NCBI GenBank assembly: GCA_907164885.2
Contig: OU015493.1
Coordinates: 59,644,935 to 59,708,934 of the forward strand
Source: Dolomedes plantarius
Taxonomy: Eukaryota; Arthropoda; Arachnida; Araneae; Dolomedidae
Reading direction: 5' to 3'
DNA: 64,000 nucleotides
Shown here: positions 10,238 through 23,737 of the stretch, in pieces
Layout of the letters: each line of letters begins with the position of its first letter
Position numbering within the stretch: position 1 is the stretch's first letter
Program-made: the position numbers and the translations under genes
Notes under the pieces: model-generated
Databases searched by the model: none
What the model saw: only the letters and a program-made list of their open reading frames with translations
What the model was told of the DNA's origin: nothing

Positions 10238-10870
10238 ATGTCTGCTGACCGTTTACTTACGTCAAACCCTTTACTGATTTCCGTGAGGGCGATGATGAAT
10301 CTTGAGTGTGGGGGACCATACAGAGTGACGTCACGGACAATATTCACCTGTGCGTTACGTAACGACGACTTGTCAAAGGGGAAAAAAACCAAACACGCAC
10401 GAGAGCATCCATCCGTCTACCCATCCCAGTTCGCTGAATCACCCAGCTTCGAACGTTGCACTGCGAATCCCAAACCTACCCCTCGTCTAAGAACTTACAT
10501 GGTTAAAAGAAGGAATCGTGGAATCCAAAGATGGCTGCCATCCATCCAATCAGCGATCAGTCATGTGACCGCCGTGACGTCGAACCCGCCAGGTAAGAAG
10601 AAAGTCCCACCTTTCACAGAAGAAAACTTGCTCAGTCAAAGATCCGGCGGGTTTGCGAGCAGGTGGTTCTCTTTTTTGAGAGGTTTTAAAGAGTGTGGTG
10701 AAGAACTGCCGAGAAACTACCGAAAGAACCGCTCGTCACCTGTGACATCTCACGGCGCACAACAAAAACTTCGGGTCCATGCCGTCGTCAAGATGGGTAA
10801 GTGCGAAGCTATCCTCCTGATTTCCTTGGACATCGACAGTTCCGTTGTCCACAGAGGTATGGGACTTTGA
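10238..10870 (+). promoter_or_regulatory. Promoter-like CpG-rich island with possible 5' exon
   Basis: This block is clearly richer in G+C and CpG than its flanks. It carries a perfect CRE (TGACGTCA, 10326-10333), a YY1-type AAGATGGCTGCC (10528-10539), an NF-Y CCAAT box CCAATCAGC (10546-10554) and a second CRE half (TGACGTCG, 10575). Two consensus splice donors follow on the plus strand: CCAG|GTAAGA (GT at 10593) and ATGG|GTAAGT (GT at 10797). The second sits directly after an ATG at 10793 in good initiation context (GTCAAGATGG). This suits a transcription start with a short first exon spliced rightwards. The 210-codon open frame running through it (10238-10870) has no recognisable domain and is proline- and arginine-rich, as expected from open G+C-rich sequence. 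Motif meanings come from well-studied animals; the assignment is inferred. Confidence 0.45.
10793..10870 (+). CDS. Possible small ORF or first coding exon
   Basis: The ATG at 10793 has a favourable context (AAG before, G after). If unspliced it encodes 25 residues starting MGKCEAILLISLDIDSS and stops at 10868-10870. The bases right after ATGG read GTAAGT, a consensus splice donor. The ATG could therefore equally be the last codon of a first exon joined to sequence further right. No family is recognised. Confidence 0.15.
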   Translation: MGKCEAILLISLDIDSSVVHRGMGL

Positions 10871-13800
10871 TTCTGCGTCGAAAGGAAGCTGAATTGTGCC
10901 AGTTTGTGCTGTTGGCCTAGTTGCAACAAGTTCGCGGATACGGCCAGCTTAAGAATTAACTCCATTGGGTCCCAATTAGTCGAGCAGTTGGGCTGTAGCG
11001 GTGCCGACGGAACCTTCCGGCTCGTTTTGATGGATATTACTGTGAACGTATCGCACACGTATGGATTTTCCATAACAAAATCTAGTGACACAGCTGATAA
11101 CTGGCCCTCCCGTACCTCTCTTGGATTCTAATACATCTGCTATACGAATTGGTGACAGAAAAACCAATCTTCTACTGATGTGGGCAACGCAACTGCTGAT
11201 GTTGTGACGACTTTTTTTTGTTTTCGACTCACAGTAAGCCCTTAATGTTTATTTTTATGTCTTTTTTTGCCTGTTTTCCTAAACTTATGGCAAACTCGTA
11301 GCTAGGGGATGGATTTTCCCCTTTGACAATATACCTTATTGGTCTGTAATATTTACCTCTGGATTGTAGGCACGTTAAGGAGTTTAACTATCATGCTATA
11401 CTCTATGTCCACAATAACTAGCAATATCAGTTAGATATGTAAATTTTGTTCGTAAATCTCGTCGTAGGCTCATTTGGGCTTGAGTATTTTTTAGCTCTGA
11501 AATCACCGAAGATCATGTTTAGCTTTTCTTGTAATTATTAATTTAATTGTAAATGACTCATTTTTCTGTAAATAAATTTTACGAACATTGCTGTATTATC
11601 TCAACATTGGTTCTTTTGGATACCAATTTTAAACAGGGTTTTAAGATAGTAATTTTATAAATTGAATTTTAGGAAATTTTTCTGATGCAAAATTTTACCA
11701 ACGGTCTCACTTTCCTGTTTATTTAATGCTAAACAAAATATTATAACTCACCCGTAAAGAGCAACATTTTCTCTTCCCGTGTTTAAACGAGAAATTAGAC
11801 CGATGAACATGAAAAGTAAAGTTTATCAAAGAAATGAAAGCCATGTTTACTTCAACTTAAATAAAAAGAGAGAGAAAAATTTGTACAGAATTTCCTGGAA
11901 TTTATAGCACAATTTTTTGGCGACTTTTGTTATTCGAGGGACATCATAACACCAATCCAATACCGTAGATTCAAATGCCAATCCTGCAGAATATCGGAAC
12001 TCGAAAAATATCTTACAAACTTTCCTGCTTATTGCAATGTTATATAATAGGTTTTAAAATTATGTTCAGAGCTTAATAAAAGATTTGTTGGAATATCTTA
12101 TTAAACGGTTGTATTTTCATTTAACAATAAAAGTGTGGAGGCACTTGTTAAAGATTTACTTAATAAAAACTCGTAATTCATGAAAATATAACAACATGAA
12201 AATATTATTCAAAACAATAATTAAAATCCCTTCTTACCACACATGTTTATTAAGACGGAAAATATTAATAATCTTACATAAAAACTATTACGTTAATACA
12301 TGTGCTCAATCGCTGCATTATAAAAAGAAAATTTTGAATTTACAAAATCTTCTAATTTAAAATGCCTTTAAAAACATTTAATATTTTTCGTTTAAAATAG
12401 CTCGATAAAATTAAAATTTAGAAAGTCTGGAGAGTATATTTTCAAGTTAATATAAATTGTAAGAAAAATTATGTTAAAATCTAGAAATTCGTTGGATTAA
12501 CTTACAAATAATTATTTAAAATAATATATTGGATTTTATTCTGTATTGAAAGAATGTCATATAAGTTCGATACATAATACGTAGAAATATTATGAAATAC
12601 TGTAAATATAAGACATGTAAGGTAATGCAAATATATCCTTTAGTTTTAAGCTCTTAAATTGTAATTCAGTTATAAACCATTAATTCTGGAAACGGCAACT
12701 TTCTTGCGTGTCTAAAACATATGACTATATATTAAAATAACACCATTTACATAAAATGTTAAGGAAATATACTGATAGAAATCAAGTAAGTTAGCGAAAA
12801 TACCTCTCATTTTGCAAATATAGCATTATTTTTTATAAAATGATAAATGATAGAACGATTGTTTTTCATAAAATAAAATAACAACAGTTTGATAAAAATT
12901 GAAATAATAGTTTTTTTTTTAAATTTGCTGAGTTTATATTTTTAACTTCTCGGAAAATAAAAGCTATAAAGCTTGAATACATAATTCGAAATCATTTATT
13001 CAAAATTTTTAATTCTATTACAAAAACAGACATTTTGTTTCTGATATAATTTTTGTGAAATTTTGCCTATTGCTTTTAGTTTCCTTGCACGTTTTTTTTC
13101 ATAGTATCAAAATTCATTGGTGTTTAAGTTTTTATCAGTGGAAAATAACTAATGCGTTTGCATTTCATTTTGTAAGTACGAGTAGATTCAAAATGTTTGA
13201 ATTTGCACAAGTCCGTGCAGTTTGCAAAATAGCGAGGGCTTTATCGAAACACGCAAAATTTTGTTTTTAAATTCATGTAAAAATCTAAATTGTATGAAAA
13301 TTTCTTAAGCGAGATCTTCAGTATGCTTCCTTTTACACTATTAATGAAGGAATTTTGCAAAGAAGTTTACTTTGTGTAGGCATCTTTACATAGGCCGAAA
13401 TGCTATATAAGAATTATTTGAATGCTGTCTACAGCAATCATTCAACAGAATGCATTTCTTTTTTGCTATGGAACTGATAAATAATTATTTAAAATTACAA
13501 AAAAATGCTTTTTTCTTTTTAGCTTTACGGATATCAACTCTAGGAACTTGAAACAAACAAACAAAAAAAACTAGAAAAACAATTATTTTGACTTCTGGTC
13601 TTCTAGATTGAAAGGCAGAAAGTAATGAACGTTTTCCCTTTATCAAACATTCAGTGAAATGAAGGGGGAAAAATTGTAACGAACCCGCATGCAGTTTAAA
13701 GTCTCATTATTCTTAAAAAATACACAAAAAAGAGCAGTCACGAATGATACCGAGGAAAAAGGAATTTTTTTTTAATCTATAAAAGGTGGTGAAAATCCCG

Positions 13801-15664
13801 TCTTTAACATTTTCTGGTCACGAAGTCAGAAAAACAAATTTTAAAATAAAACTTAACCTAAATATCCAAGTATTAGTCCGACATTTTAGTTTTAAGAATT
13901 ATACGATTTATTAAAAGTCTTTGGGAAAATTACAATTATTCGTTCGAAAAAGATAATTTTTATTTGTTTTTAAACAATCTGCTTTCGAAGAAAATATTAT
14001 TGTGCATTTTAATGTATAGCTTAGATGTAAATGAAGTACTTTTAAAAAGTTAGAAATAATGGGTAGAGTATAAAATGCGTTTGTTTGAATCAAATCATTC
14101 TGATATATACGTTTGAAAACACGTTTGGTTTATTTTTTTATATATACTCATACTAACCCTTTACAAAATATTTGTTTCCTCTTCGATTTTTCTGTTATAT
14201 AAGCTAGGTTAGTTTTTCTGACTTGTTTCTAATTTTTAACACGGTAGAAATAGTCTACATCTTTATCTTTAAATCCTAGATATTTTTTCTTTAGAAAATG
14301 GCAATACATTGCATTTCATGAGTAGTTATCAAAAGTAGACATCATGGGATGATATTTTTCTTTTTGAATTATAAATAGTATATGAGGTTTTTTACAAAAG
14401 AAATATAATTCCTATAAGAAATTGTATCGAATTATTTATGCTATGTATTTTAAAATTTAAATATTTAACAATATAACTTTGAAAAATGACGTAATGGCGT
14501 TATGTTCCTTACATAAAAAGTTTTAATTTTATGACAGAGTGAAGGGGATGCCATTAAAATAAATACTGTCTTGATACTTAAGGAGCAGTTAAGAGAGGAC
14601 TAAAGGGAATTAAAATATGATTTGTTTAATCTATAGTACTTTATCTCGATAATTTAAATTTTCTCTACTCTTGACACTATGATCTTTTCTTTCCCGGAAA
14701 AAAAACTAAATGCCTATTCTATTTTCTAAATGGTATAAATAAGAGCACTTTTGTGTTTGTGGAGAATATTGGGATAAGAGAGAAAAGTTTGGCATCCCTC
14801 CGAAGCCTCCTTGGGATGATAAGTTGTTTCTGAACATCTATCTCTTCTACGCACAACAAATGCGCCATCTGGCGGAGAAAGTAGTCAAGGGCAAAACACC
14901 CAAAAATATTTCGAACTTTTCATTTTCGACAGAATCGAAAATACGTTAGTTAAAAAGTTAAATAATTTAGATAATTTTAAAAAAATAACTCAAAGGCAAA
15001 AATTTTCAAAAAAATCCTAAAATAAACTTAATTTTTTTAATATCTGAATTACATATTTAACTTAAAATGTTTTGAGCAAGTAAAAAAAATCAAGCGTGTG
15101 TTTTATTATATCTTTAAATTAATTAAATTTTCATTTTAACGTTCAGATTACAGAGATTTTTTAAGATAGTAAATTTATGTTTGTAAAAGCTTTAATCTCT
15201 ATAGGTAATTATAGTATTAAGAGATATTCTTATACTTTTATAATTAGTTAGGAAGGTTACTTGTTATACAATGAATCCAAAACAAATTCTTAAGCAAAAT
15301 AAGTAAAGTATAAACTTAGTCATATCTACAATGCCTTCTTTTTACATGATTAAATTATAAATGAGAGTTAAACCAATATTCTCTCTAAAAAATTTTTTTT
15401 TTTTAGTTATAATTTTCCCCTTATATGTAGTTTGCATAGCATCTCTCTTTTAAACCATTCAGACAGATGTATTAGTGTGTTCTTCTGTCTATTGAAAACA
15501 CTAGGAAAAAATTAACACAACAAAATAGGTGGGGTCCTGTCAGTTATTCGATTGGGCTGGATGAATGGTGTCTGTTTGATAAATTTACGTTACGTTAAAC
15601 ATAGTCCTCTTTTGTGTTTATACTTACAGCTTTTCACAGATTTACCTTCATTAGTGTCCTTTCG

Positions 15665-15668
<4 letters not shown>
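10871..15668. other. A+T-rich sequence, no gene recognised
   Basis: The first 300 bases (to about 11180) keep the moderate G+C of the island, including an open minus-strand frame at 10750-11091 with no recognisable domain. From 11200 to 15668 the sequence is A+T-rich and frames are short. A CTCF-like motif at 14862-14870 is listed separately. Confidence 0.5.
14862..14873 (-). promoter_or_regulatory. CTCF-like motif
   Basis: Read on the minus strand this is CCGCCAGATGGCGCA, containing AGATGGCGC, which resembles the CTCF core known from insects and vertebrates. The plus-strand core CGCCATCTGGCG is also a short palindrome. It lies in a small G+C-richer patch. The motif alone is weak evidence of binding. 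Confidence 0.25.

Positions 15669-15747
<79 letters not shown>
15669..15747. repeat. (TA)n microsatellite
   Basis: About 79 bases of uninterrupted TA. An open frame of alternating Ile and Tyr through it is an artefact. Confidence 0.98.
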
Positions 15748-15749
<2 letters not shown>

Positions 15750-16080
15750 TGTGATATCAGTGTTCTATTTCAGTGCCTAAAGGTCTTCAGCGGTTCCATA
15801 TAAAGAACCTTGTATAAGTCTCCCTCAGCCGTGGGCTTCATTTCTTTCGATATTAGTATTCTATTTCAATTCCTCTCCCTTTAAAGTCCTTTGTTAATCC
15901 GAAATATATCAGATATATTTTCTAATTAAGCCTTTCCTAGAAACTTAGATTGTTGAAAATTTCCCGGCTTGCCTCGAAGTCGACTTTTTCCCTCCTCGAA
16001 ACCGAGAAGACAAATTACTTTCCCTTAATGATGCCAACAAAAAAGAAACAACTCAAAAATAATCAAAAACTAGCAGTTTT
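15748..16080. other. No feature recognised
   Basis: Ordinary A+T-rich spacer. Nothing supported. Confidence 0.6.
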
Positions 16081-16560
16081 GCAGTTCTTGTGATTAGCAT
16101 GGTCCTTTTCGCACGAGGTAGGAGGGGCCTCACCTCTTGGAGCAGCTGAAGAGTCTAATGTATTTCCTTTGGGGTCGCACTTCCTGCAGTAGCACGCGGG
16201 CCCCGGTAGGCGTTAAGAACAGTTATTACCATGGCACCCGCCCATTTTTTGTCTTTTTTAATAAACACGGACCGTTGCCACAAGGGACGCTCCGATGATT
16301 GCATTGTTGGGATGGTGGCTGTTGGCCTTGCTGTTCGGGAAAAAGGGTGGACTGTGCGTTCGATCGATCCTCTGGTGGGATTTGTCCTTGAGCACTTCAG
16401 CAGTGCGTCATCCGGACACATCTGTTGCTGGAGGGTGATAAATAACTCGAAAAAGTGTGCTGGAAAGCCCCATGGTGGAATTATCTCGTGTATTATCAAT
16501 AAAAATGTTTGTCATCAGTTTTCTACTGTTCCGAAAAATAAACGCGGCACTTGACAGCTG
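16081..16560. other. G+C-richer island, unassigned
   Basis: This stretch is less A+T-rich than its flanks. It has overlapping open frames on both strands: plus 16231-16554 (107 codons) and minus 16155-16499 (114 codons). Neither has a recognisable domain, and frames open on both strands suggest base composition rather than coding. It could be a conserved non-coding element or an exon. Confidence 0.3.
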
Positions 16561-16563
16561 TTC

Positions 16564-16752
16564 CATGTCAATGCTAACACTGCTTCAGATGAAATAATTT
16601 GAAATGTCTTTATAAAAACCGAATCGGCAACGAAAGTGAGAGCGTCAAATTTTAAACATGTGAATGCTAACACTGCTTCAGATGAAATAATTTGAAATGT
16701 CTTTATAAAAACCGAATCGGCAACGAAAGTGAGAGCGTCAAATTTTAAACAT
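16564..16752. repeat. 93-bp tandem duplication, two near-identical copies
   Basis: The sequence from 16564 repeats at 16657 with a period of 93 bases. The only difference seen is one base (CATGTCAATGC versus CATGTGAATGC). Near-identity means a recent event. Because 93 is a multiple of three, a minus-strand open frame (16515-16814) reads the unit twice as the same peptide (KFDALTFVADSVFIKTFQII and onward). That frame matches no known family and may be coincidental. Confidence 0.97.
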
Positions 16753-18170
16753 CTCAAGCTTATTGTGAGTTTGCTTAAAGGAGACCCTATCTTGCCGAAT
16801 TTGGCTCTGTGCAAATGCAGAACTGCAATAAATTTTCTATCATAGAGTAATCATGTGCACACCTCCGGAATATTTCCCTCAAGAACAATTACCAAATAAA
16901 TGAATAAAAAAAACTTATAGACGGGGAAAAAGAGTTTGTTACTTTCACTCTGAACGAAAAATTTGAATTTTTAATCTTTGCGAACAAAAGTTAACACTAG
17001 TCTGACCTTCGGTTTTTAAAATATTTCTCATACACCTTCTTATACATAACAACTCAAATTTGGGAAAACCATACGACTTTTTCCCTGATTTTATTCATTT
17101 CCGTTCTTTTCTTTGTGAATAGGTGGTTTTAAAAAAAGCCACTATCTTATTGAGCAGTCAATGAAGTTAGAAACGAGTAGAATTGTTATGATTATATTTT
17201 ATTCTTTCGAAAACCACTTAGTAATCACAATAATATTTTTTTAAATCATTCGATTCAAATTTTGAGGTGAGATTTCAACACATGTGCCTGTTACCTGAAT
17301 GTTATTTATTTTCAAATTAGTTTAAAACCTAATTATTATAACCACGCAGACTGTTTTCGAGGGGAAGAGCTGGAATACCACCCCAAAGTTCCTAAATCCC
17401 TTTTAATCACTGTACTTTTTTGCTGGGTGCTTCATAATACGAATAATTGTACTAAATAGATCCAGAACTTTCCATTACCGTTCCTTATGAATGGGCAAAC
17501 GCCAAAACTACACGCTGTAGATTATTAAGATAGTATAACTCATTAAACACGATGGGCATTGCTAGTATAGCATCAAATTGTATTCACAATCAAATTTTAA
17601 TCACATCTTGAGCCACCGCTTACGCACCTATTTATACCCCAACTTGCCTAGGGCTTGTGCGACAGCTCTCTTCCCCTTGTGGCGAAAATTAAACAAAACA
17701 CTTAAGATTTTGCATATTTACTATATACTAGTGCTGTCCTCTGGTGAATTGGTCGGTACTTAACACATGCTTAGGGGGAAAATACTTATAAAATACGCAC
17801 TCCAAGAGGAATAATTCCATCGTTAAACCAAAAATACGACGTAAAACGCAATTTAATTTCTTTGTGAAAAATAAAGTTACAGGTCGTCAAAACACTCAAT
17901 ATAAAAGACAACCGTATTCAAATAATGATAATCTGTTGTACCCATCTCTGGATGGCTCATTGCCACAGAAAAGCGCATCATGTACTTTCAAACAAAAAAT
18001 AATAAATAAATAACAGCAAGGGTTAAGCTTAATTCTTCGGAAATTCATCAAGTGAGAGCAAACGATTGAGAGAAAAAGTAAATTGCTAACATTAGCATGA
18101 GAATGGTCCAACACCTATTTGCATGAATATTTTATGTTTGCTATCTGATTTCTTCCTCTCCTTTATCATC
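16753..18170. other. A+T-rich sequence, no gene recognised
   Basis: Short frames only (for example 17578-17763 plus). Nothing supported. Confidence 0.55.
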
Positions 18171-18420
18171 TGTACAGCCACAATCTCTCCGGTTACCACC
18201 GATGACATCGAAATTTCCAGACAGCACACACCTGTCCCCGTAATCGAAAGCGTGCGTTTAAAAAGAGGGTCATGGGCGGCAAGCTGTGGTTAATACCATT
18301 CGATGATTTAGAAGTGGTCTTTTCATGAGCCCTCAAGTCATCGACAACATGATTAATCATTTAACCCGGTTGAATCACTGCTTATCGTCTGCATCTGATC
18401 AATGATAGCATCGACTGTAC
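18171..18420. promoter_or_regulatory. Possible regulatory island
   Basis: A moderately G+C-rich patch in A+T-rich surroundings. It contains the perfect 12-base palindrome ATGATTAATCAT (about 18349-18360), which has homeodomain-type TAAT/ATTA cores. No open frame of note. Enhancer status is a guess from composition and motif. Confidence 0.2.
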
Positions 18421-18792
18421 AAAACCTTTAATTTCATGATGCACATTTTTTCATTTATGCTTTTTTATATATGCATTTTATACGGAATTCAACAACCTTT
18501 TTTTGAAGCATCGACGTAATGAACGCAAAAAAACTTTTGACATCCCTCTACATGCGGTTACAGTAAATGGCTTTAAAACTTTGTCTGCCGCCATGTATTC
18601 CACTGTACTAGGTTGCAAGTTGTCTGAACTAACAAGTTTCTGTATGATGTCCGTAATTCTGAAATGAAGTAGTGATACACAAGATATTTGGCAAATAGCA
18701 TGTTCAAAGAAATGACTAGAACCCTACAGATTTCTATCATCCATCAAACTATTCGCTGGTTACTTTGAAAGGTCTAAAATTTACAGATACAA

Positions 18793-18826
<34 letters not shown>

Positions 18827-18828
18827 AT
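18793..18828. repeat. (AT)n(GT)n compound microsatellite
   Basis: An AT run of about 16 bases joined to a GT run of about 18 bases. Confidence 0.95.
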
Positions 18829-21800
18829 AAACAATATTAATTTAAATCAATACACCAAAACAATTCTAGTAATACCTAAAACAAGAATTTATTGAAAAAA
18901 TTATCTTCATAGCCCTGTAGATATTCTTTTTTTCAGCCGTGAAAGTTTCTTTCTATATTTCTTCTGTTACTATTCTTCTGTGCCTTTCTAAAGATGTTTA
19001 CAGTTTGTCATTCCCAGCAATGCATTTATATCCCCTTCGATTTTTAAGAAAAAACTAAGCTGACTATGATAAACGCACTTATTTAAAAGTCGCATTCAAC
19101 CGCTTAGTAATGACGTTGTGCGAATAAAGAGGAACACTCGAGTTCCATAATCTGAAGGCATCACAGATTCCCTTTTCCGTAGAAGCTGCTCCTCTGAGAC
19201 TATTTTCCGTATTCAGAGATTGCTGGATAATCCCGGTGTGGCCCCTGAACAAAAACTCATCCTAATGCAGTTAAAGTAACAGGATTTATGAGTTTGTGTA
19301 ACATACCAGAGAAAATCAGCATCTCATTAGGACCGTCACAGGGAGTCAGAAGGCCGTGAAGAATCCTTTAATCTGGACTGCAAACACTCACTCTCTATTC
19401 TCTTATTCATGTGCAAGTCTGTAGCACTTCCGCAATTTCTTTCCTCTCTGGTTGAGGAAACAGAAATTTATTCTGACCCTCCCCACCTCTTCTTACACGT
19501 TTAAATTTAGACGGGGGTAACACTCACATTCTGTGATTACTTAAACCTGACATCTTTATTGCTGTCGCATGAGTTGCAATCTTTACGTATGCTTCAGTGG
19601 CTAGTTGGTGGCTTCAGCGAAGAATAAGTTTTGAGATGGAAGATTCAGATACGGCATTTTTTTGTCTACTTAGCGTTTTGATTAACATTGAACTTCAAGC
19701 TTTCGACATGCCTGTTATTCATTTATTCTCCTGCGGTGATTATCTTGTCCACGTATCTTGCCACTGCTTACGTTGACTTCTTTCACCAAACAATCGTCGA
19801 TGGATATCCTTTTCATAATCGGAATCGAAATCGAAAGTGAATATTACGAACATACCACGAAAGCTTATCCGAGTTCATTGATTGCTTGTTTGTTTTGCTT
19901 TGTTTATTTGTTTGTTTGTTTTTTCTACAAAACTTAAAATAATTCTGGAATAGAAATTTGTGTAATAACACAAATTGTGTAAGAATTAGCACTGTTTGTT
20001 TTCCTTTGTTGTAACTTCTTATCCTGAGTAAGATTTATGGTTATTCGCATGCTTGGAAGGATTCTAAAGGTATCTCTTACAGAATTAACACATTTTTAGA
20101 TTTCAAAATGCGTCTAATTTCATATGTTCAAGCGGAATTTCAACGTTATTCATAGTTGCATCTTATAACGTTATCCATTTTATTTCTCTTTTAGAAGAGT
20201 TTTAACACTGAAAAGCATATAAAATTCAGTAGGTTGATTTTTTCACTTACTGAATTTTGTATTCTTACCTATATTTATAACATTTGACTTTTAAAACATG
20301 ACAAATATACATTTTCAAACAAAAGGATTAAATCATTTTACGAAATCCATTGATCCATGTAGTCGGATATGAGTTAATAAGACAATTTTAAGCAATTACT
20401 GATAAGTTATTCTGACACATTAATTTTACATTCAGCTTTTTAAAAATAAATCTAATTATTATTTTAAAGTTCCATTTTAGTTGTATATATATTTTTTTAC
20501 AGCTGCATTTAATTATCATAGGATAGCAAATAATCCCTTTTATCTGTACATTTAGGAATATGTTTAACTAGTTTATGAAACAGGTTTTTTATGATTGCAT
20601 TTTAAATTTGAAAAAGGATTCTATTGTGTTATTCATATTTCAAAGTTGAAATTTTCTCGTGTGTTTGACGCACTTAATTTTTCATCTCAGACGTGCTTGA
20701 GAAAACATCAATCACTCGAATATAACAAACAAAAAAATTCTGAAAATCCTTTATTCGTTTACTTTTTATGTTTTCGAAACTATGTTATAAGCCTCATTGT
20801 TATGATTATGTGCTTTTTAAAAAGAAGACTTTCAAACGTATACTTTTCGAATTTTATGCATTCAGCACATATTATTTAAGGAAAATAGAGACTGCGCTTT
20901 TGACCTAACGAGTTAAAAGATTAAAGACCATAAACATTGATGTACCGTTATTCTCCAGGCACATTATGCACGACATCCAAGCATTTTTTACGGGTGATTA
21001 CATCTGAGACACTGTGACCTCCACTACATCATGCAGTTAAAGAGAGTTATTTTTGAAGAAAGTTCGGATTCCGTAAAACATTCGTTTCCTCTAGTCAAAG
21101 AGGGGAAGTCATGTATGCAAAGTTTACTCTATGCCTTTCACCTGACATTTCACTAAGGCGTCTTACTTCTGAACAAATGCTAGAATTAAAGTTATAATGA
21201 GCTTGAAGTGGCTTGAACCGGAATGAATTTCGGAGAATTTCAAGTTTTACCTCTATGAGTTTATTCTCGCTTTAGGTGCAAATGCTAAGACTACAAGACT
21301 AAAAGTTATTTTAAAAAATGATTATGAAAGCTACTGAATAGGAAATGTTTAGCCCAAAGCGAAAAACGCGTTTGTGACGTAAAAAACATTGTTTGAAACA
21401 GCCTCAACAATATACAATAAAGAACGTAACAATGTTTAGTGAAGGTGGAAAAAAAATTCTTCTTATAATAAAGTAAATTATTTTAATAACTGAACAGTTT
21501 TATAAATAATTTAGTTCCATTTCACATATCTTTTTAAGAAATATATCTGTATCTGTGTTTTGTTAGGTGTTTAATGCGTAATGTTTGTAATTTTTTTCAG
21601 TTTTGTTTCATTGGTTATACTAATTTCTACTTAAGTGAACAAATAATGTTTCATGATGCTATTAAAGATAGTAAATCTCGTTTTTCCAATTTTTTTTTGC
21701 TTTATTATATCAGTTTTTATCACTGAAGTAATTTTTATTTAATGAATTTTTTTTTAATGGCACGATAATACAAATGAGACTGAACTATTAAACTATTATT

Positions 21801-23150
21801 AGCATAAGAGTCTCGTTCTTCAAACTCAAATCCTAATGCATAACCATGAAAAAAATACACTACGATTAGATAAAATAAACTGGAGATAGAGCAAACATTA
21901 ATATTGTACTAGACTTGACAATAAAAAAGATTAAATTCAAAATTCTGTAGCAAAAACTGCTTTCATCATCCGATGCAGATCAAAAGAACGTCCACACAGT
22001 AAACCAAGATAGGCCAAAAAAATTTGAAACAGAGCATTTTTTGCTGTTATTTATAGTGTATAATTTTTTTTCTATTCCCCTCGAGCGTAATTCTTTTTCT
22101 AAAAGCATGCGTTATATGTCAGCTCTATTTCATAACACGGGCAAAAACCTTGCCCTTATGTATTCCCAGAAACAAAAACCTCTTCAATATGTACGGAAAT
22201 ATAAATAACAGTAATTTTCATCCAGCGATAGATGTTACCCAATAAAAAATATTCCCCGAAACTCACCATTGACATCCTCAAAACGCTTTGTTCAAAGGTG
22301 GCTACCATCTTGACCCCAATGTTTCTCCGACTGCAGAGGCATCCGAAAGAAGATTTGTTCCGAATTTCGAAATTCGACATTCACAACTTTTGTAATCATT
22401 TTGATTTAATGCTACAAAATGTGTGTCTTCTAAGTGCTGTTTTGTCGGCCATTGTTAGTGGTGGCGCGTGTCTGCGTAAGAACTCGACGGAATGTCCGTA
22501 TTAAAGAGGATTAGAATCCTCTGCGGAAATATATTATTTTTGAAAACGTTTTGTCTATGGTTATTCATTTTTGCCAGGGAGATTTGGATAGTTTTTGTTT
22601 GCATTTAAACATGATTGACATCCAGGAACTTGCCATACAATATTCTGCTTTCTTCATTTGACTCTTTGTAGTTTTTATCCACAATGCGTGGCAACATAAT
22701 AGGAGTCAAACTTCCTCTGCAGAAAATTGTATGTGAAGAAAAACAAAATCAAAACGCTTAGTCAAAAGTCAATTGTATGATTTTTTTTTTAAATTTGCTC
22801 ATTTATAAGAGAGAAGATTCCCGGAGAAAAAATTTGCAATGTATTTTTTGGGTGCTGGGCTCGTGAACGCTTTCTGTCTCAAGACTGGCTTAAATTACGT
22901 TGTAATGTTGACAAATGATGTGATTTATTTTGTTCTTCCAACTCTCACCCGTTGAATAGAACCTCCCTTTGATGTCATTAATTAATATCTACAATAGTGA
23001 CGTACAGTCATACATATAGTTTTCAAATAGTTAGCAATATTTTTTGGTACCAGATTAACTAAAATAATTCGCAATTCAAACTCATAGTTATTTGACAACC
23101 GGTTGCGTTGCATAATTCAAAACTTATTTGGTTAAAAATCCTTAAAATCA
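18829..23150. other. A+T-rich sequence, no gene recognised
   Basis: Patches near 19140-19400 and 20940-21130 are slightly richer in G+C but have no diagnostic motif. The frames at 20595-20879 and 22232-22504 have no recognisable domain. A loose CTCF-like match (AGTGGTGGCGCG) is at 22457-22468. A tetranucleotide-like TTTG stretch is near 19890-19920. Confidence 0.5.
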
Positions 23151-23159
23151 TCGATTTGT

Positions 23160-23240
23160 TGCATTAGTCGAACTCACATAAAGCGAACGAAGAGACTGAA
23201 ATACTTTTGTTCGTTAAATCCGGGTGTTCGTAAAAACGAA
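23160..23240. mobile_element. Possible pogo-type MITE end (relic)
   Basis: GTCGAACTCACATAAAGCGA, followed about 40 bases later by GTTCGTTAAATCCGGG and GTTCG, resembles the GAAC/CGTTnAA pattern of subterminal repeats in pogo-like MITEs. No inverse partner or TA boundary was established. Confidence 0.25.
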
Positions 23241-23621
23241 TTTAAAGGAAATACCGAAAAATAGGTTATCATTTATTTTTCTTTTGGTACAGGAACAAAA
23301 AAATGATTATGCTTCGTATTTTGTCAACGACACATTCGTCTTTTATTTTAAGATTAATGGAACGAAAAACATTTATTTTGTGCAAATGCTTTTAACTCGC
23401 ATAATAATCGCGATAATAATTTTTGCAGTTGATTTGTCTAAAGTCGTAATTCGCATGGAATTCAACAGATACGAGGTATTCAAACAGGGCATCACTAATT
23501 TTTAAATGTACTGTCCATTTAATTGAGGCTCCAGTTTCCGCATTCGCAGTCCATTTTCACAAATCGACAAACCCGCCTTAAGACACCAAACTCTGGCGTT
23601 GGGAGATGTTGCGAAAGCTTA

Positions 23622-23737
23622 GGGACTGTTCACATAGAATCCGGAGCGTTAGCGTGAAAAATTTTGAACCCATCATACCAATCAGCGCCAACGGAATCTT
23701 GAACTCTGACGCTTGCGGATTGTATGTGAACAGGCCT
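23622..23737. mobile_element. PIF/Harbinger-type MITE (116 bp)
   Basis: The left end GGGACTGTTCACATAGAATC, continuing CGGAGCGT, is inverted at the right end, whose reverse complement starts AGGCCTGTTCACATACAATC and continues CGCAAGCGT. The inverted repeats extend about 28 bases with a few mismatches. TTA lies directly outside both ends (23619-23621 and 23738-23740), as expected from the 3-bp TWA duplication of PIF/Harbinger elements. No coding capacity. Open frames that cross it (23606-23803 plus, 23578-23898 minus) are incidental. Confidence 0.85.
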
